From: CBDDCQ01 sp965226285
GTDB taxonomy: Bacteria > Bacteroidota > Bacteroidia > Flavobacteriales > Ichthyobacteriaceae
Reading direction: 5' to 3'
Assembly: GCA_965226285.1 (NCBI GenBank)
Contig: CBDDCQ010000006.1
Location: forward strand, 620,001 to 684,000
Length of the DNA stretch: 64,000 nucleotides
The position numbers and the translations under genes are program-made. The notes beneath the pieces are model-generated. The model was not told the DNA's origin and did no database searches. It was given only the letters and a program-made list of their open reading frames with translations. Positions 56,878-64,000 of this stretch are shown piece after piece; the first letter of the stretch is position 1; every line of letters begins with the position of its first letter.

Positions 56878-56959
56878 TTCTTTTGTGGTACAATCAAGGC
56901 AAAAAACCTTGTAAGAATTAAAATTAAAACAATTATTAACTTTAAAAATATATAATATT

Positions 56960-58520
56960 ATGAAAACAAGATTTTATTTATCAGTGAGTTTATTATTCTT
57001 TGTGATAGTAGGTTTTGCACAAGTAGGTATAGGAACTCAGAATCCACATAAAACGGCAGAATTGGAAATCAAATCTACAAGCAAGGGACTTTTAATTCCA
57101 AGAATGACTGAAGCAGAAAGAAAAGCTATAGTAGATCCTGCTCATGGTTTATTGGTTTATCAATTAGATGGAATAGAGGGTTTTTACTTTTTTGAGAGTT
57201 ATAGATGGGCGAGGATTACAGATGAACACAATCATGTGGATATGACTAAAATCCGAGATGGTTCTCTTAGTGAGGCTAAATTGGATACAATATTAATGGC
57301 AAAATTAAATGATAGAACATATAGATGATAATGTGGTAACTACTAGTAAATTAGCAGATGGTGTGATAACTGAGGTGAAGTTAGGTTTAGCATTAGCAGC
57401 AAAATTAAATGATAGAACTATAGATGACAATGTAGTAACTACCAATAAAATAGCGGATGGTGTGATAACTGAGGCAAAGTTAGATTCAGTATTGGTAACC
57501 AAATTAGCAGCAAGAGGAAATTATAGAGCTATAGATGACAATGTAGTAACTACCGATAAAATAGCGGATGGTGTGATAACTGAGGCAAAGTTAGATTCAG
57601 CATTAGAAGCAAAAGTGAATGATAGAACTATAGATGACAATGTAGTAACTACCAATAAAATAGCAGATGGTATGATAACTGAGGCGAAGTTAGATTCAGC
57701 ATTAGAAGCAAAAGTGAATGATAGAACTATAGATGACAATGTAGTAACTACCAATAAAATAGCGGATGGTATGATAACTGAGGCAAAGTTAGATTCAGCA
57801 TTGGTAACTAAGCTAAACGATAAGAGTATTGCAAATGGTAAAGTAACTGAGGTGAAGTTAGATTCAGCATTAGCAGCAAAAGTGAATGATAGAACTATAG
57901 ATGACAATGTAGTAACTACCAATAAAATAGCTAATGGTGTGGTAACTGAGGCAAAGTTAAATTCAGCATTAGCAGCAAAAGTGAATGATAGAACTATAGA
58001 TGACAATGTAGTAACTACCAATAAAATAGCTAATGGAGCTGTGGTAGCGGATAAATTAGAATATCAATCTGTTACAGTAAATAAAATGAATATTACTAAA
58101 AATATTGGTGGTACTAACAAAAGATATGTAAGGGTTACTAATGTAAATAATGTTTGGGATGGTGGTATGATAGTGTTTGATGTATATGGAATTAATGATG
58201 TAGCTGCAATATGGGAAAGAGGTGTAGGACATTGGAAAGTTATTGTGCGCAAACATGCTGAATATGTTAATACATTTGAAGTAAAAGTTATTGAACTTTC
58301 AGAAGCAAGAGGTGGACATAGCCCTAAAAGAGCGTTTGTAGTTGTTAGTGGTAATTCTTATAGCTTTTATCTTGAGCTTTATAATCCTGCTGATAATAAT
58401 GCAAGCGTGTATGATTATTATACTACAGTAGCATTAAAAACACAAGGATTAGACGTGAATATAGTTATGGAAGGTTTAGATAGTTATCCTGAAGGTATGG
58501 AAATGTCTGTAAATTTTTAA
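56960..58520 (+). pseudogene. Secreted tail-fibre-like repeat protein, interrupted by a one-base insertion
   Basis: The first frame (56960-57328) has a signal peptide (to GFAQ) and the VGIGTQNPHKTAELEI ... SKGLLIPRMTEAER head found on many Bacteroidota surface and tail-fibre-like proteins. It breaks at an extra A near 57319: AGAACATATAGATGA against AGAACTATAGATGAC in the later repeats. The second frame continues at once with eight 33-residue repeats (DDNVVTTNKIADGVITEAKL; the sixth is shortened) and a 150-residue C-terminal domain of unknown type. Removing one base gives a single protein of about 519 residues. Either a recent pseudogene or a consensus error. Confidence 0.75.
57310..58060 (+). 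repeat. 99-bp tandem repeats in the tail-fibre-like gene
   Basis: About eight 99-bp units built on GATGACAATGTAGTAACTAC, with neighbouring units almost the same. One unit is shortened to about 69 bp (around 57820-57890). Such arrays can change copy number by recombination. Confidence 0.85.
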
Positions 58521-58575
58521 AATGTGAATTTTACGCAATAGTGTAGTGAGTAGTGTATCATAGTAAAACTAAAGT

Positions 58576-58618
58576 AAGAACCCACAATGTAATTGATCTT
58601 TGTGGGTTCTTTTTTTAT
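58576..58618 (+). terminator. Terminator of the tail-fibre-like gene
   Basis: AAGAACCCACAA pairs with TTGTGGGTTCTT (58600-58611), followed by a T-run; 55 nt after the stop. Confidence 0.85.
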
Positions 58619-58644
58619 GTTGTTTTTTATATTTATAAATTTTA

Positions 58645-58652
58645 TACCTTCG
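58645..58652 (+). promoter_or_regulatory. Possible promoter -7 element of the DUF6787 gene
   Basis: TACCTTCG resembles the TAnnTTTG consensus with one change (TTCG). It lies 34 nt before the chosen start at 58686. Confidence 0.4.
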
Positions 58653-58685
58653 CAACATAATATGATAGGGAATAAAATAAAACTT

Positions 58686-58997
58686 ATGATAAGTAAATTA
58701 AAGGAAAAATGGAGAATCAAATCCACATTTGATTTTATAGTAATATTTATAGTATTTGGCATTACAGGGGCTTCATCAGTGTATGTAAGAAAGTATGTTT
58801 TTGAGTTTTTGGGTATAGAAGATAATATGAACTTTTTTCTCAAGGTCTTATTATATATTATTGTTATGTTTCCTGCATACCAAATCTTGTTAGTGATTTA
58901 TGGATTTATGTTTGGAAAGTTTACATTCTTTTGGACAATGGAAAAAAAAATACTCAAAAGGATAGGATTTAAATATTTTTTTAAAAAATCTTTATAG
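58686..58997 (+). CDS. DUF6787 family small membrane protein
   Basis: A 103-residue protein: a short basic start (MISKLKEKWRIKSTFDF), a first transmembrane helix ending in ITGASSVYVRK, a second helix (LLYIIVMFPAYQILLVIYGF), then GKFTFFWTMEKKILKRIG. This is the layout of the DUF6787 family of Flavobacteriia, function unknown. The frame is open from 58593, but that start lies inside the upstream terminator hairpin. ATG 58686 fits the family and the promoter better; 58662 is the alternative. Confidence 0.72.
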   Translation: MISKLKEKWRIKSTFDFIVIFIVFGITGASSVYVRKYVFEFLGIEDNMNFFLKVLLYIIVMFPAYQILLVIYGFMFGKFTFFWTMEKKILKRIGFKYFFKKSL

Positions 58998-59054
58998 TAA
59001 TAAAAAAATATTTAAGTTTGCGGTATATTTTTTATGAATATTTACAGTTATTAA

Positions 59055-59127
59055 TGGTCTATGGTGTAACTGGCAACACGTCTGATTTTGGTTCAGAAGA
59101 GTCTAGGTTCGAGCCCTAGTAGACCAA
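59055..59127 (+). tRNA. tRNA-Gln (anticodon TTG)
   Basis: The cloverleaf is complete. The acceptor TGGTCTA pairs with TAGACCA, the D arm is GTGTAACTGGCAACAC, the anticodon stem TCTGA/TCAGA encloses loop TTTTGGT with anticodon TTG, and the T arm CTAGG-TTCGAGC-CCTAG is followed by discriminator A. CCA is not encoded. From 59128 to 59419 I see no gene. Confidence 0.95.
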
Positions 59128-59419
59128 CAAGAGAGCAAGTAGAAAACATTTAAATTGCTTTTTTGTGATACTTATTTGAAGTATATAAAATGACTTGAGT
59201 TTGATTGTACCTCGGTTCTGCTGAAGTTACTATTTAATGTGAAACTTTAGTATTTTAAAAGGGACTTCCTGAAAAATTTTAAAATACACATAGGTAAAAC
59301 ATATCGCATACACGATTACAGATAAAGTATAGATAATTGACTTACAAAATAATAAATAAAACACCTTTTATTTAATTTGAGCAAAGGTGGTTCAGATGAG
59401 AAGTAACTAAGATGTATAT

Positions 59420-60613
59420 CTATAATTCTAAGGCTTTTCTTTTGTTGTTATTCATGAGTAATTCTACAGGGTTTTCTATAGCTTCTTTTACTGCTACCAA
59501 AAAGCCTACAGATTCTCTACCATCGATGATTCTATGGTCATAGGAGAGTGCTATATACATAATGGGTCTTACCTCTATATTGCTATCTACTACTACAGGT
59601 CTTTGTATAATATTGTGCATGCCCAGTATGGCACTCTGTGGTGGGTTAATGATGGGCGTAGAGAGCATAGAACCAAATACTCCGCCATTAGTAATGGTAA
59701 AAGTGCCTCCAGTCATTTCATCAGGGGTGATTTTTCCATCTCTTGCTTTTATAGCTAATCTACTGATTTCTGCTTCTACACCTCTAAAAGAGAGTAGTTC
59801 AGCATTTCGTACCACAGGTACCATGAGGCCTTTAGGACCTGACACAGCAATACTTACATCGCAATAATCAAATTTAATTTGTTCTTTTCCATCTATCATA
59901 GAGTTTACATCAGAATACATTTCTAAAGCTCGTGTTACGGCTTTAGTAAAAAAAGACATAAAGCCTAACTTTACATTGTGTTTTTTGTAAAACTCATCTT
60001 TATATTGGCTTCTCACTTCCATTACACAACTCATATCTACTTCATTAAAAGTAGTGAGCATAGCGGTCTCATTTTTTACTGAAACTAATCTTTCTGCTAC
60101 TTTTCTGCGTAATACAGACATTTTTTTGGATTCAATGCTTCTGGTTCCACCAGTAGGAGTACCCATAGAAGCTACTGCTTTAATGGCATCTTCTTTAGTA
60201 ATTCTACCGTCTTTTCCTGTTCCTTTAGTAGTTACTATGTTATGTTCTGCCATTATTTTTTTTGCAGCAGGTGATGCTGTTCCCCTCGCGTAAGACTCTT
60301 TTTGAGAGGGTATGGGTGTATCTTTAGGGGTAGTTTCCTCTTTGTTTTTTGTTTCAACTATTATTCCTTCAGGTTTTGTAGCAGTTGTATCTATTAAACA
60401 TATTACAGCACCTACCATTACAGTATCTCCTTCTTCTGCTTTCAAAGTGATGATGCCATTCTCTTCTGCTGGTAGTTCAAGAGTTGCTTTGTCTGAATCT
60501 ACTTCAGCTATAGCTTGATCTTTTTCTACATAATCTCCATCTTGTACTAACCAAGATGCTATTTCTACCTCCGAGATAGATTCACCTGGACTGGGGACTT
60601 TCATTTCTAACAT
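59420..60613 (-). CDS. odhB: 2-oxoglutarate dehydrogenase E2 (dihydrolipoyllysine succinyltransferase)
   Basis: A 397-residue protein. N-terminal lipoyl domain with the modified lysine in EVDSDKATLEL (about residue 43), peripheral-subunit-binding domain (ASPAAKKIMAEHN ... GTGKDGRITKEDAI, about 115-150), and catalytic acyltransferase domain ending in SYDHRIIDGRESVGFL with the active-site histidine. VPSPGESISEVEIASWL is typical of the succinyl-transferring type rather than pyruvate E2. The E1 gene (sucA) is not next to it. Confidence 0.93.
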   Translation of the reverse strand: MLEMKVPSPGESISEVEIASWLVQDGDYVEKDQAIAEVDSDKATLELPAEENGIITLKAEEGDTVMVGAVICLIDTTATKPEGIIVETKNKEETTPKDTPIPSQKESYARGTASPAAKKIMAEHNIVTTKGTGKDGRITKEDAIKAVASMGTPTGGTRSIESKKMSVLRRKVAERLVSVKNETAMLTTFNEVDMSCVMEVRSQYKDEFYKKHNVKLGFMSFFTKAVTRALEMYSDVNSMIDGKEQIKFDYCDVSIAVSGPKGLMVPVVRNAELLSFRGVEAEISRLAIKARDGKITPDEMTGGTFTITNGGVFGSMLSTPIINPPQSAILGMHNIIQRPVVVDSNIEVRPIMYIALSYDHRIIDGRESVGFLVAVKEAIENPVELLMNNNKRKALEL

Positions 60614-60685
60614 AATAAAATATTCTTAATTATTTTAGAATTTTTTTAATTTTTTGATAGTAACTTTTATATAATAAAATTTTCG

Positions 60686-60714
60686 CAAATGTATAAATTT
60701 TTATTTCTATTCAA
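60686..60714 (-). promoter_or_regulatory. Promoter of odhB
   Basis: On the minus strand TTG (complement of 60712-60714), 18 bases, TACATTTG (complement of 60686-60693). Predicted leader about 70 nt. A divergent -7-like TAAATTTG for htrA lies at 60737-60744. Confidence 0.5.
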
Positions 60715-60781
60715 TCCTTATTAAATAAAATAATGTTAAATTTGCACTTCTAATTTAAAAACATATTAAAATATCTAAGTT

Positions 60782-62210
60782 ATGATAAGTTCTAGAAAGA
60801 AATGGTTAGGAGTTTTAGGTTTAAGTATCTTAGGGAGTTTTTTCTCTTTGTGGTGTTATATAACTTTTTTTCAAGTTAAATCGGATGTATTTATACAGTC
60901 CGCTCCTCATTCGGATATTGTTAAAACATCTTATTTAGGCTCAAAGCCTAGTAGTTTTACTACTGCTGCCAAAAAAACATTAGATGCAGTAGTACATATA
61001 CATTGTATGAGTAGTAGAAATGAGAGGATAAGTGTTTACGACTATTTTTTTGGATATCAGAAAGATCGGAAGAGGTATTTGTCAGGTATAGGTTCAGGAG
61101 TGATTATTACAGCAGATGGATATATTGTAACGAATAATCATGTAGTCAATGAGGCAGATCACATTCAGGTAACGTTGAACAATAAAAAAATATATAATGC
61201 GGAAATTGTAGGTACAGATCCTAGAACAGATATTGCCTTACTCAAGATAAAAGCAAAAAGGTTGAAGCATATTACGTTTTCAGATTCAGATAATATAAAA
61301 GTAGGCGAATGGGTGTTAGCGGTAGGCAACCCTTTTAACTTAACTTCTACAGTTACTGCAGGCATTATTAGTGCAAAGGCTAGAAATGTTCCCGTTATAG
61401 AAGGTGAACAGGCTATTAATTCTTTTATACAAACAGATGCAGTAGTAAATCCTGGAAATAGTGGAGGAGCTCTTGTAAATACAAAAGGAGATCTGGTGGG
61501 TATCAATACTGCTATTTCATCTCATACGGGAAGTTATGAAGGATATTCTTTTGCAGTACCTTCTAATATAGCAAAAAAAGTAGTAGAAGAAATTTTAGAA
61601 TATGGTAGCGTTAGACGCGCTTATTTAGGGGTTCAACTTGAGGATATTACCTCAGATGTTATTAAGAAATACCGTTTGAAAGTAGATGAAGAGCAACGTG
61701 GAGTGTGTGCCATACATATAATGCCAGGTAGTGCTGCTCAAGAGGCAGGATTAAAAGATAAAGATATAATTTTGGAAATAGATGGTAAAAAAATGAATAC
61801 TGCATCAGAGTTGATAGGTTATATAGCTAGTAAAAAGACTAATGACAGGGTAATGTTGAAAATTAGTAGGCAGGGTGATATAAAGTTATTGGAAGTAAAA
61901 CTAAAATCATCTTTTGCTGAATTGAGTGACTTAGAAAAAAATATAGGAGTTAGTTTAGAAAGATTAACTAAAGCAGAGAAAAGCAAGTTAGGGATTAATA
62001 AAGGTGTAAGAGTCAAGAGTGTGGTTAGGGGTATAAAAAAAAAATCTAGGGATTAAAAAAGGAGAAATTATTCTGGCGGTACAAGATCAACCTGTTAATT
62101 CTATAGAGGATATAGAGCGTCAGATAGAACAATCGTATAGTAATATGATTATATTTGAATTGATGGATAAGTCTGGTAGAATTTATCATGTGGGATTCCG
62201 AAGGAATTAA
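60782..62210 (+). CDS. HtrA/DegQ-family periplasmic serine protease, frameshifted in an A10 tract
   Basis: It has an N-terminal hydrophobic anchor (about 10-31) and a trypsin-like domain with the catalytic triad His120 (TNNHVV), Asp150 (DPRTDIALLKI) and Ser227 (NPGNSGGA). PDZ1 is at about 275-370 and PDZ2 begins at about 380. The frame ends early at 62056 after IKKKSRD. In the neighbouring frame the sequence goes on as NLGIKKGEIILAVQDQ and on to a stop at 62210, the expected end of PDZ2. The switch is at ten A residues (62035-62044); nine would restore one frame of about 476 residues. Transcriptional slippage, a real mutation and a base-calling error are all possible. The protease and first PDZ domains are intact in any case. 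Confidence 0.85.
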
Positions 62211-62219
62211 TAAAAATAA

Positions 62220-63017
62220 ATGGTAGTAAAAACAAATGAGCAAATACTGCTTATAAGAGAGAGTGCTCAGATAGTTTCCAGAACTTTGGGAATGCTATCT
62301 AAAGAGATTAAACCAGGAGTTACTACCCTTTATTTAGATAAACTAGCAGAGGATTTTATTCGTTCGCAAGATGCTTTGCCTGGCTTTTTGGGATTGTATG
62401 ATTTTCCCAATACTATTTGTGTTTCACCAAACGATCAAGTGGTGCATGGCATACCTAATGATACCCCTCTTGAGGAGGGGGATATACTTTCAGTAGATTG
62501 TGGAGTGTTGAAAAATGGTTTTTATGGAGACCATGCTTATACTTTTCAGGTGGGCGAAGTAGTTTCTGATACTAAGGAATTACTTGTAACAACTAAAGCA
62601 TCTCTCTATGAAGGTATAAGACAAATAAAAGCAGGAAATAGAGTGGGAGATGTGGGTTATGTTATTCAGAATTACTGTGAAACAAGAGGCTATGCAGTAG
62701 TGAGAGAATTAGTGGGGCACGGGTTGGGAACGCAGATGCACGAAGAACCTCAATTACCCAATTATGGAAAAAGAGGAAAAGGAAAGAAATTAAAAGATGG
62801 AATGGTACTAGCGATAGAGCCTATGATAAATATGGGAACATGTAAAGTGAAACAACTCAAAGACGGTTGGACAATACTTACTCGAGATGGCAAGCCTTCT
62901 GCGCATTTTGAACACAATGTAGCTATTGTAAGCGGGCAACCTAAATTGCTATCTACTTTTAAATATATATATGAGGCTTTGGGTATATCTTCCAATGAAG
63001 AAGACGAATTTTTATAA
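62220..63017 (+). CDS. map: Type I methionyl aminopeptidase
   Basis: A 265-residue enzyme. The metal ligands are in LSVDCGVLKNGFYGDHAYTF (two Asp), GHGLGTQMHEEP (His), LAIEPMI (Glu) and HFEHNVAI (Glu region). It removes the initiator methionine. It starts 9 nt after the end of the htrA region and may be cotranscribed with it. Confidence 0.96.
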   Translation: MVVKTNEQILLIRESAQIVSRTLGMLSKEIKPGVTTLYLDKLAEDFIRSQDALPGFLGLYDFPNTICVSPNDQVVHGIPNDTPLEEGDILSVDCGVLKNGFYGDHAYTFQVGEVVSDTKELLVTTKASLYEGIRQIKAGNRVGDVGYVIQNYCETRGYAVVRELVGHGLGTQMHEEPQLPNYGKRGKGKKLKDGMVLAIEPMINMGTCKVKQLKDGWTILTRDGKPSAHFEHNVAIVSGQPKLLSTFKYIYEALGISSNEEDEFL

Positions 63018-63103
63018 TTTTCTAAGCTAATAAAAAACAATTTTTTACCGGTAGAGGTATCTTTAGTAAAATTTCAAAAAAAATTGCGGGCACTCCCTCT
63101 TAG

Positions 63104-63123
63104 TCCCCCTTTAAAAAGGGGGA
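63104..63123. terminator. GC-rich hairpin between map and the LRR gene
   Basis: TCCCCCTTT pairs with AAAGGGGGA across a 2-nt loop, followed by another AAAGGGGGTT. It lies between converging genes. The C5/G5 composition is unlike the surroundings and looks like a dispersed REP-type element of this group of bacteria, but no second copy is in the window. Confidence 0.5.
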
Positions 63124-63158
63124 AGCAAAGGGGGTTAAAAATAAATAATTATTTTACC

Positions 63159-64000
63159 TTAATACCCCACCACTGATGCACTATTACCTTTTCTTAGGTT
63201 CGCTTGCCAATCATTCACCTTAGCTGTAGGTACCTGTATGGTAGTGAGCTTGCTACAACCTGTAAATGGCTCATCTCCAATAGTGGTTATGGAACTAGGC
63301 AGTTTGATAGTAGTGAGGGAGGTACAATTGTTAAATATCCACTTTCCAATACTGGTTACGGAATTACCCATCGTAACACTGGTAAGTGAACTACATTCAC
63401 TAAATGCCTGAGGTCCAATACTGGTTACGGAATTACCCATCGTAACACTGGTAAGTGAAATACAAACATAAAATGCCCCTATTCCAATATTGGTTACGGA
63501 ATTGGGAATCGTAACACTGGTAAGTGAACTACATTCACTAAATGCCTGAGGTCCAATACTGGTTACGGAATTACCCATCGTAATACTGGTAAGTGAAGTA
63601 CAATAATAAAATGCCTGATTTCCAATACTGGTTACGGAATTGGGAATCGTAATACTGGTAAGTGATCTACAATGAGAAAATGCCTGATTTCCAATACTTT
63701 TTACCGAATTAGGAATGGTGATACTGGTAAGTGAACGACAATGATAAAATGTAAAATTTACAATACTGGTTACGGAATTAGGAATGGTGATACTGGTAAG
63801 TGAACGACAATACTGAAATGCCCCTACTCCAATACTGGTTACGGAATTAGGAATCGTAATACTGGTAAGTGATTCACAACTTCTAAATGTATCACTTCCA
63901 ATACTGGTTACGGAATTGGGAATCGTAATACTGGTAAGTGAACTAAAATAAGAAAATGCCTGATTTCCAATACTGGTTACGGTGGTACCATTAATCATAT
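63159..64000 (-). CDS. BspA-like leucine-rich-repeat surface protein (5' partial at window edge)
   Basis: At least 279 residues consisting of eleven LRR_5 units of 23 residues (CRSLTSITIPNSVTSIGNQAF type), a final capped unit and a short tail ending in NSASVVGY. BspA-like repeats occur on surface or secreted proteins that bind host matrix or other cells. An ATG at 63998 exists, but it lies within a repeat-like context without any signal peptide, so the gene most probably starts beyond the window. The 69-bp DNA units are close copies of each other. Confidence 0.85.
   Translation of the reverse strand, partial: MINGTTVTSIGNQAFSYFSSLTSITIPNSVTSIGSDTFRSCESLTSITIPNSVTSIGVGAFQYCRSLTSITIPNSVTSIVNFTFYHCRSLTSITIPNSVKSIGNQAFSHCRSLTSITIPNSVTSIGNQAFYYCTSLTSITMGNSVTSIGPQAFSECSSLTSVTIPNSVTNIGIGAFYVCISLTSVTMGNSVTSIGPQAFSECSSLTSVTMGNSVTSIGKWIFNNCTSLTTIKLPSSITTIGDEPFTGCSKLTTIQVPTAKVNDWQANLRKGNSASVVGY

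Larger units (their letters stand above)
52081..56930. repeat. Cassette copy B: counterpart of 740-5455
   Basis: Homologous to cassette A from the end of purB up to the divergent promoter and leader of the tail-fibre-like gene. This copy carries the intact lipoprotein reading frame and keeps about 65 bp of upstream DNA lost from A. Confidence 0.75.

Noticed and set aside
52081..56930. A complete diversity-generating retroelement
   Set aside because: No reverse transcriptase and no second A-rich template copy are found in the window. Only the variable target-like head is present, so this is kept as a hypothesis.
57521..58021. Long antisense ORF in the tail-fibre-like gene
   Set aside because: It is open only because the 99-bp repeats lack stops in that frame; the peptide is low-complexity.
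58593..58685. Longer N-terminus for the DUF6787 protein
   Set aside because: The start lies in the terminator hairpin of the upstream gene, and the extra residues are not part of the family.
59134..59165. Terminator of tRNA-Gln
   Set aside because: Only a 5-bp AGCAA/TTGCT stem with a long loop precedes the T-run; too weak to call.

Overview
The window looks like a chromosome segment of a low-GC member of the Bacteroidota, most likely class Flavobacteriia and possibly host-associated. The evidence is SusC/SusD outer-membrane pairs, Fibrobacter-type (FISUMP) and BspA-like surface proteins, DUF3810 and DUF6787 proteins, promoters of the TTG-N19-TAnnTTTG type, and a flavobacterial-order division/cell-wall cluster. 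I cannot name the genus.

Layout. (1) 1-7.3 kb: the remains of a non-phosphorylating L-fucose-type catabolic cluster (SDR dehydrogenase, sugar mutarotase, FMN-dependent L-lactate dehydrogenase). It is split by a 4.7 kb cassette carrying a frameshifted giant repeat lipoprotein. (2) 7.3-26.9 kb: three tandem paralogous operons, each susC - susD - lipoprotein. Each is preceded by a homologous promoter region, a very short leader ORF and, in the first two, a strong intrinsic-terminator hairpin. In the first operon the leader ORF consists mainly of 27 copies of the pentanucleotide GCAAC. (3) 26.9-27.8 kb: a TIGR01777-type epimerase. (4) 27.8-43.9 kb, minus strand: the dcw cluster, in transcription order mraZ, rsmH, ftsL, ftsI, murE, mraY, murD, ftsW, a murG-murC fusion, ftsQ, ftsA, ftsZ, yqeY and finally pfkA. 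It has a recognisable MraZ operator and promoter. (5) 44.3-52.1 kb: housekeeping genes (beta-barrel protein, DUF3810 metalloprotein, small membrane protein, holB, Trk/Ktr channel, M42 aminopeptidase, purB). (6) 52.1-58.5 kb: the intact second copy of the giant repeat lipoprotein, plus a divergent, frameshifted tail-fibre-like repeat protein. (7) 58.6-64 kb: DUF6787 protein, tRNA-Gln, odhB, a frameshifted htrA, map, and the 3' part of a BspA-like leucine-rich-repeat gene that runs off the window.

The most interesting prediction is at 7357-7625. Only when the GCAAC copy number is a multiple of three (27 here) does the leader reading frame run through the terminator hairpin upstream of susC1. 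In the other two frames the ribosome would stop just after the repeat, before the hairpin. This would be a repeat-length-controlled, translation-coupled attenuator, that is, phase variation of a SusC/D transporter by slippage in a leader peptide. It is inferred from sequence only. The second theme is variable surface display: the two giant lipoprotein copies are almost identical over most of their length but differ strongly and mostly non-synonymously in the C-terminal FISUMP lectin-like domain.
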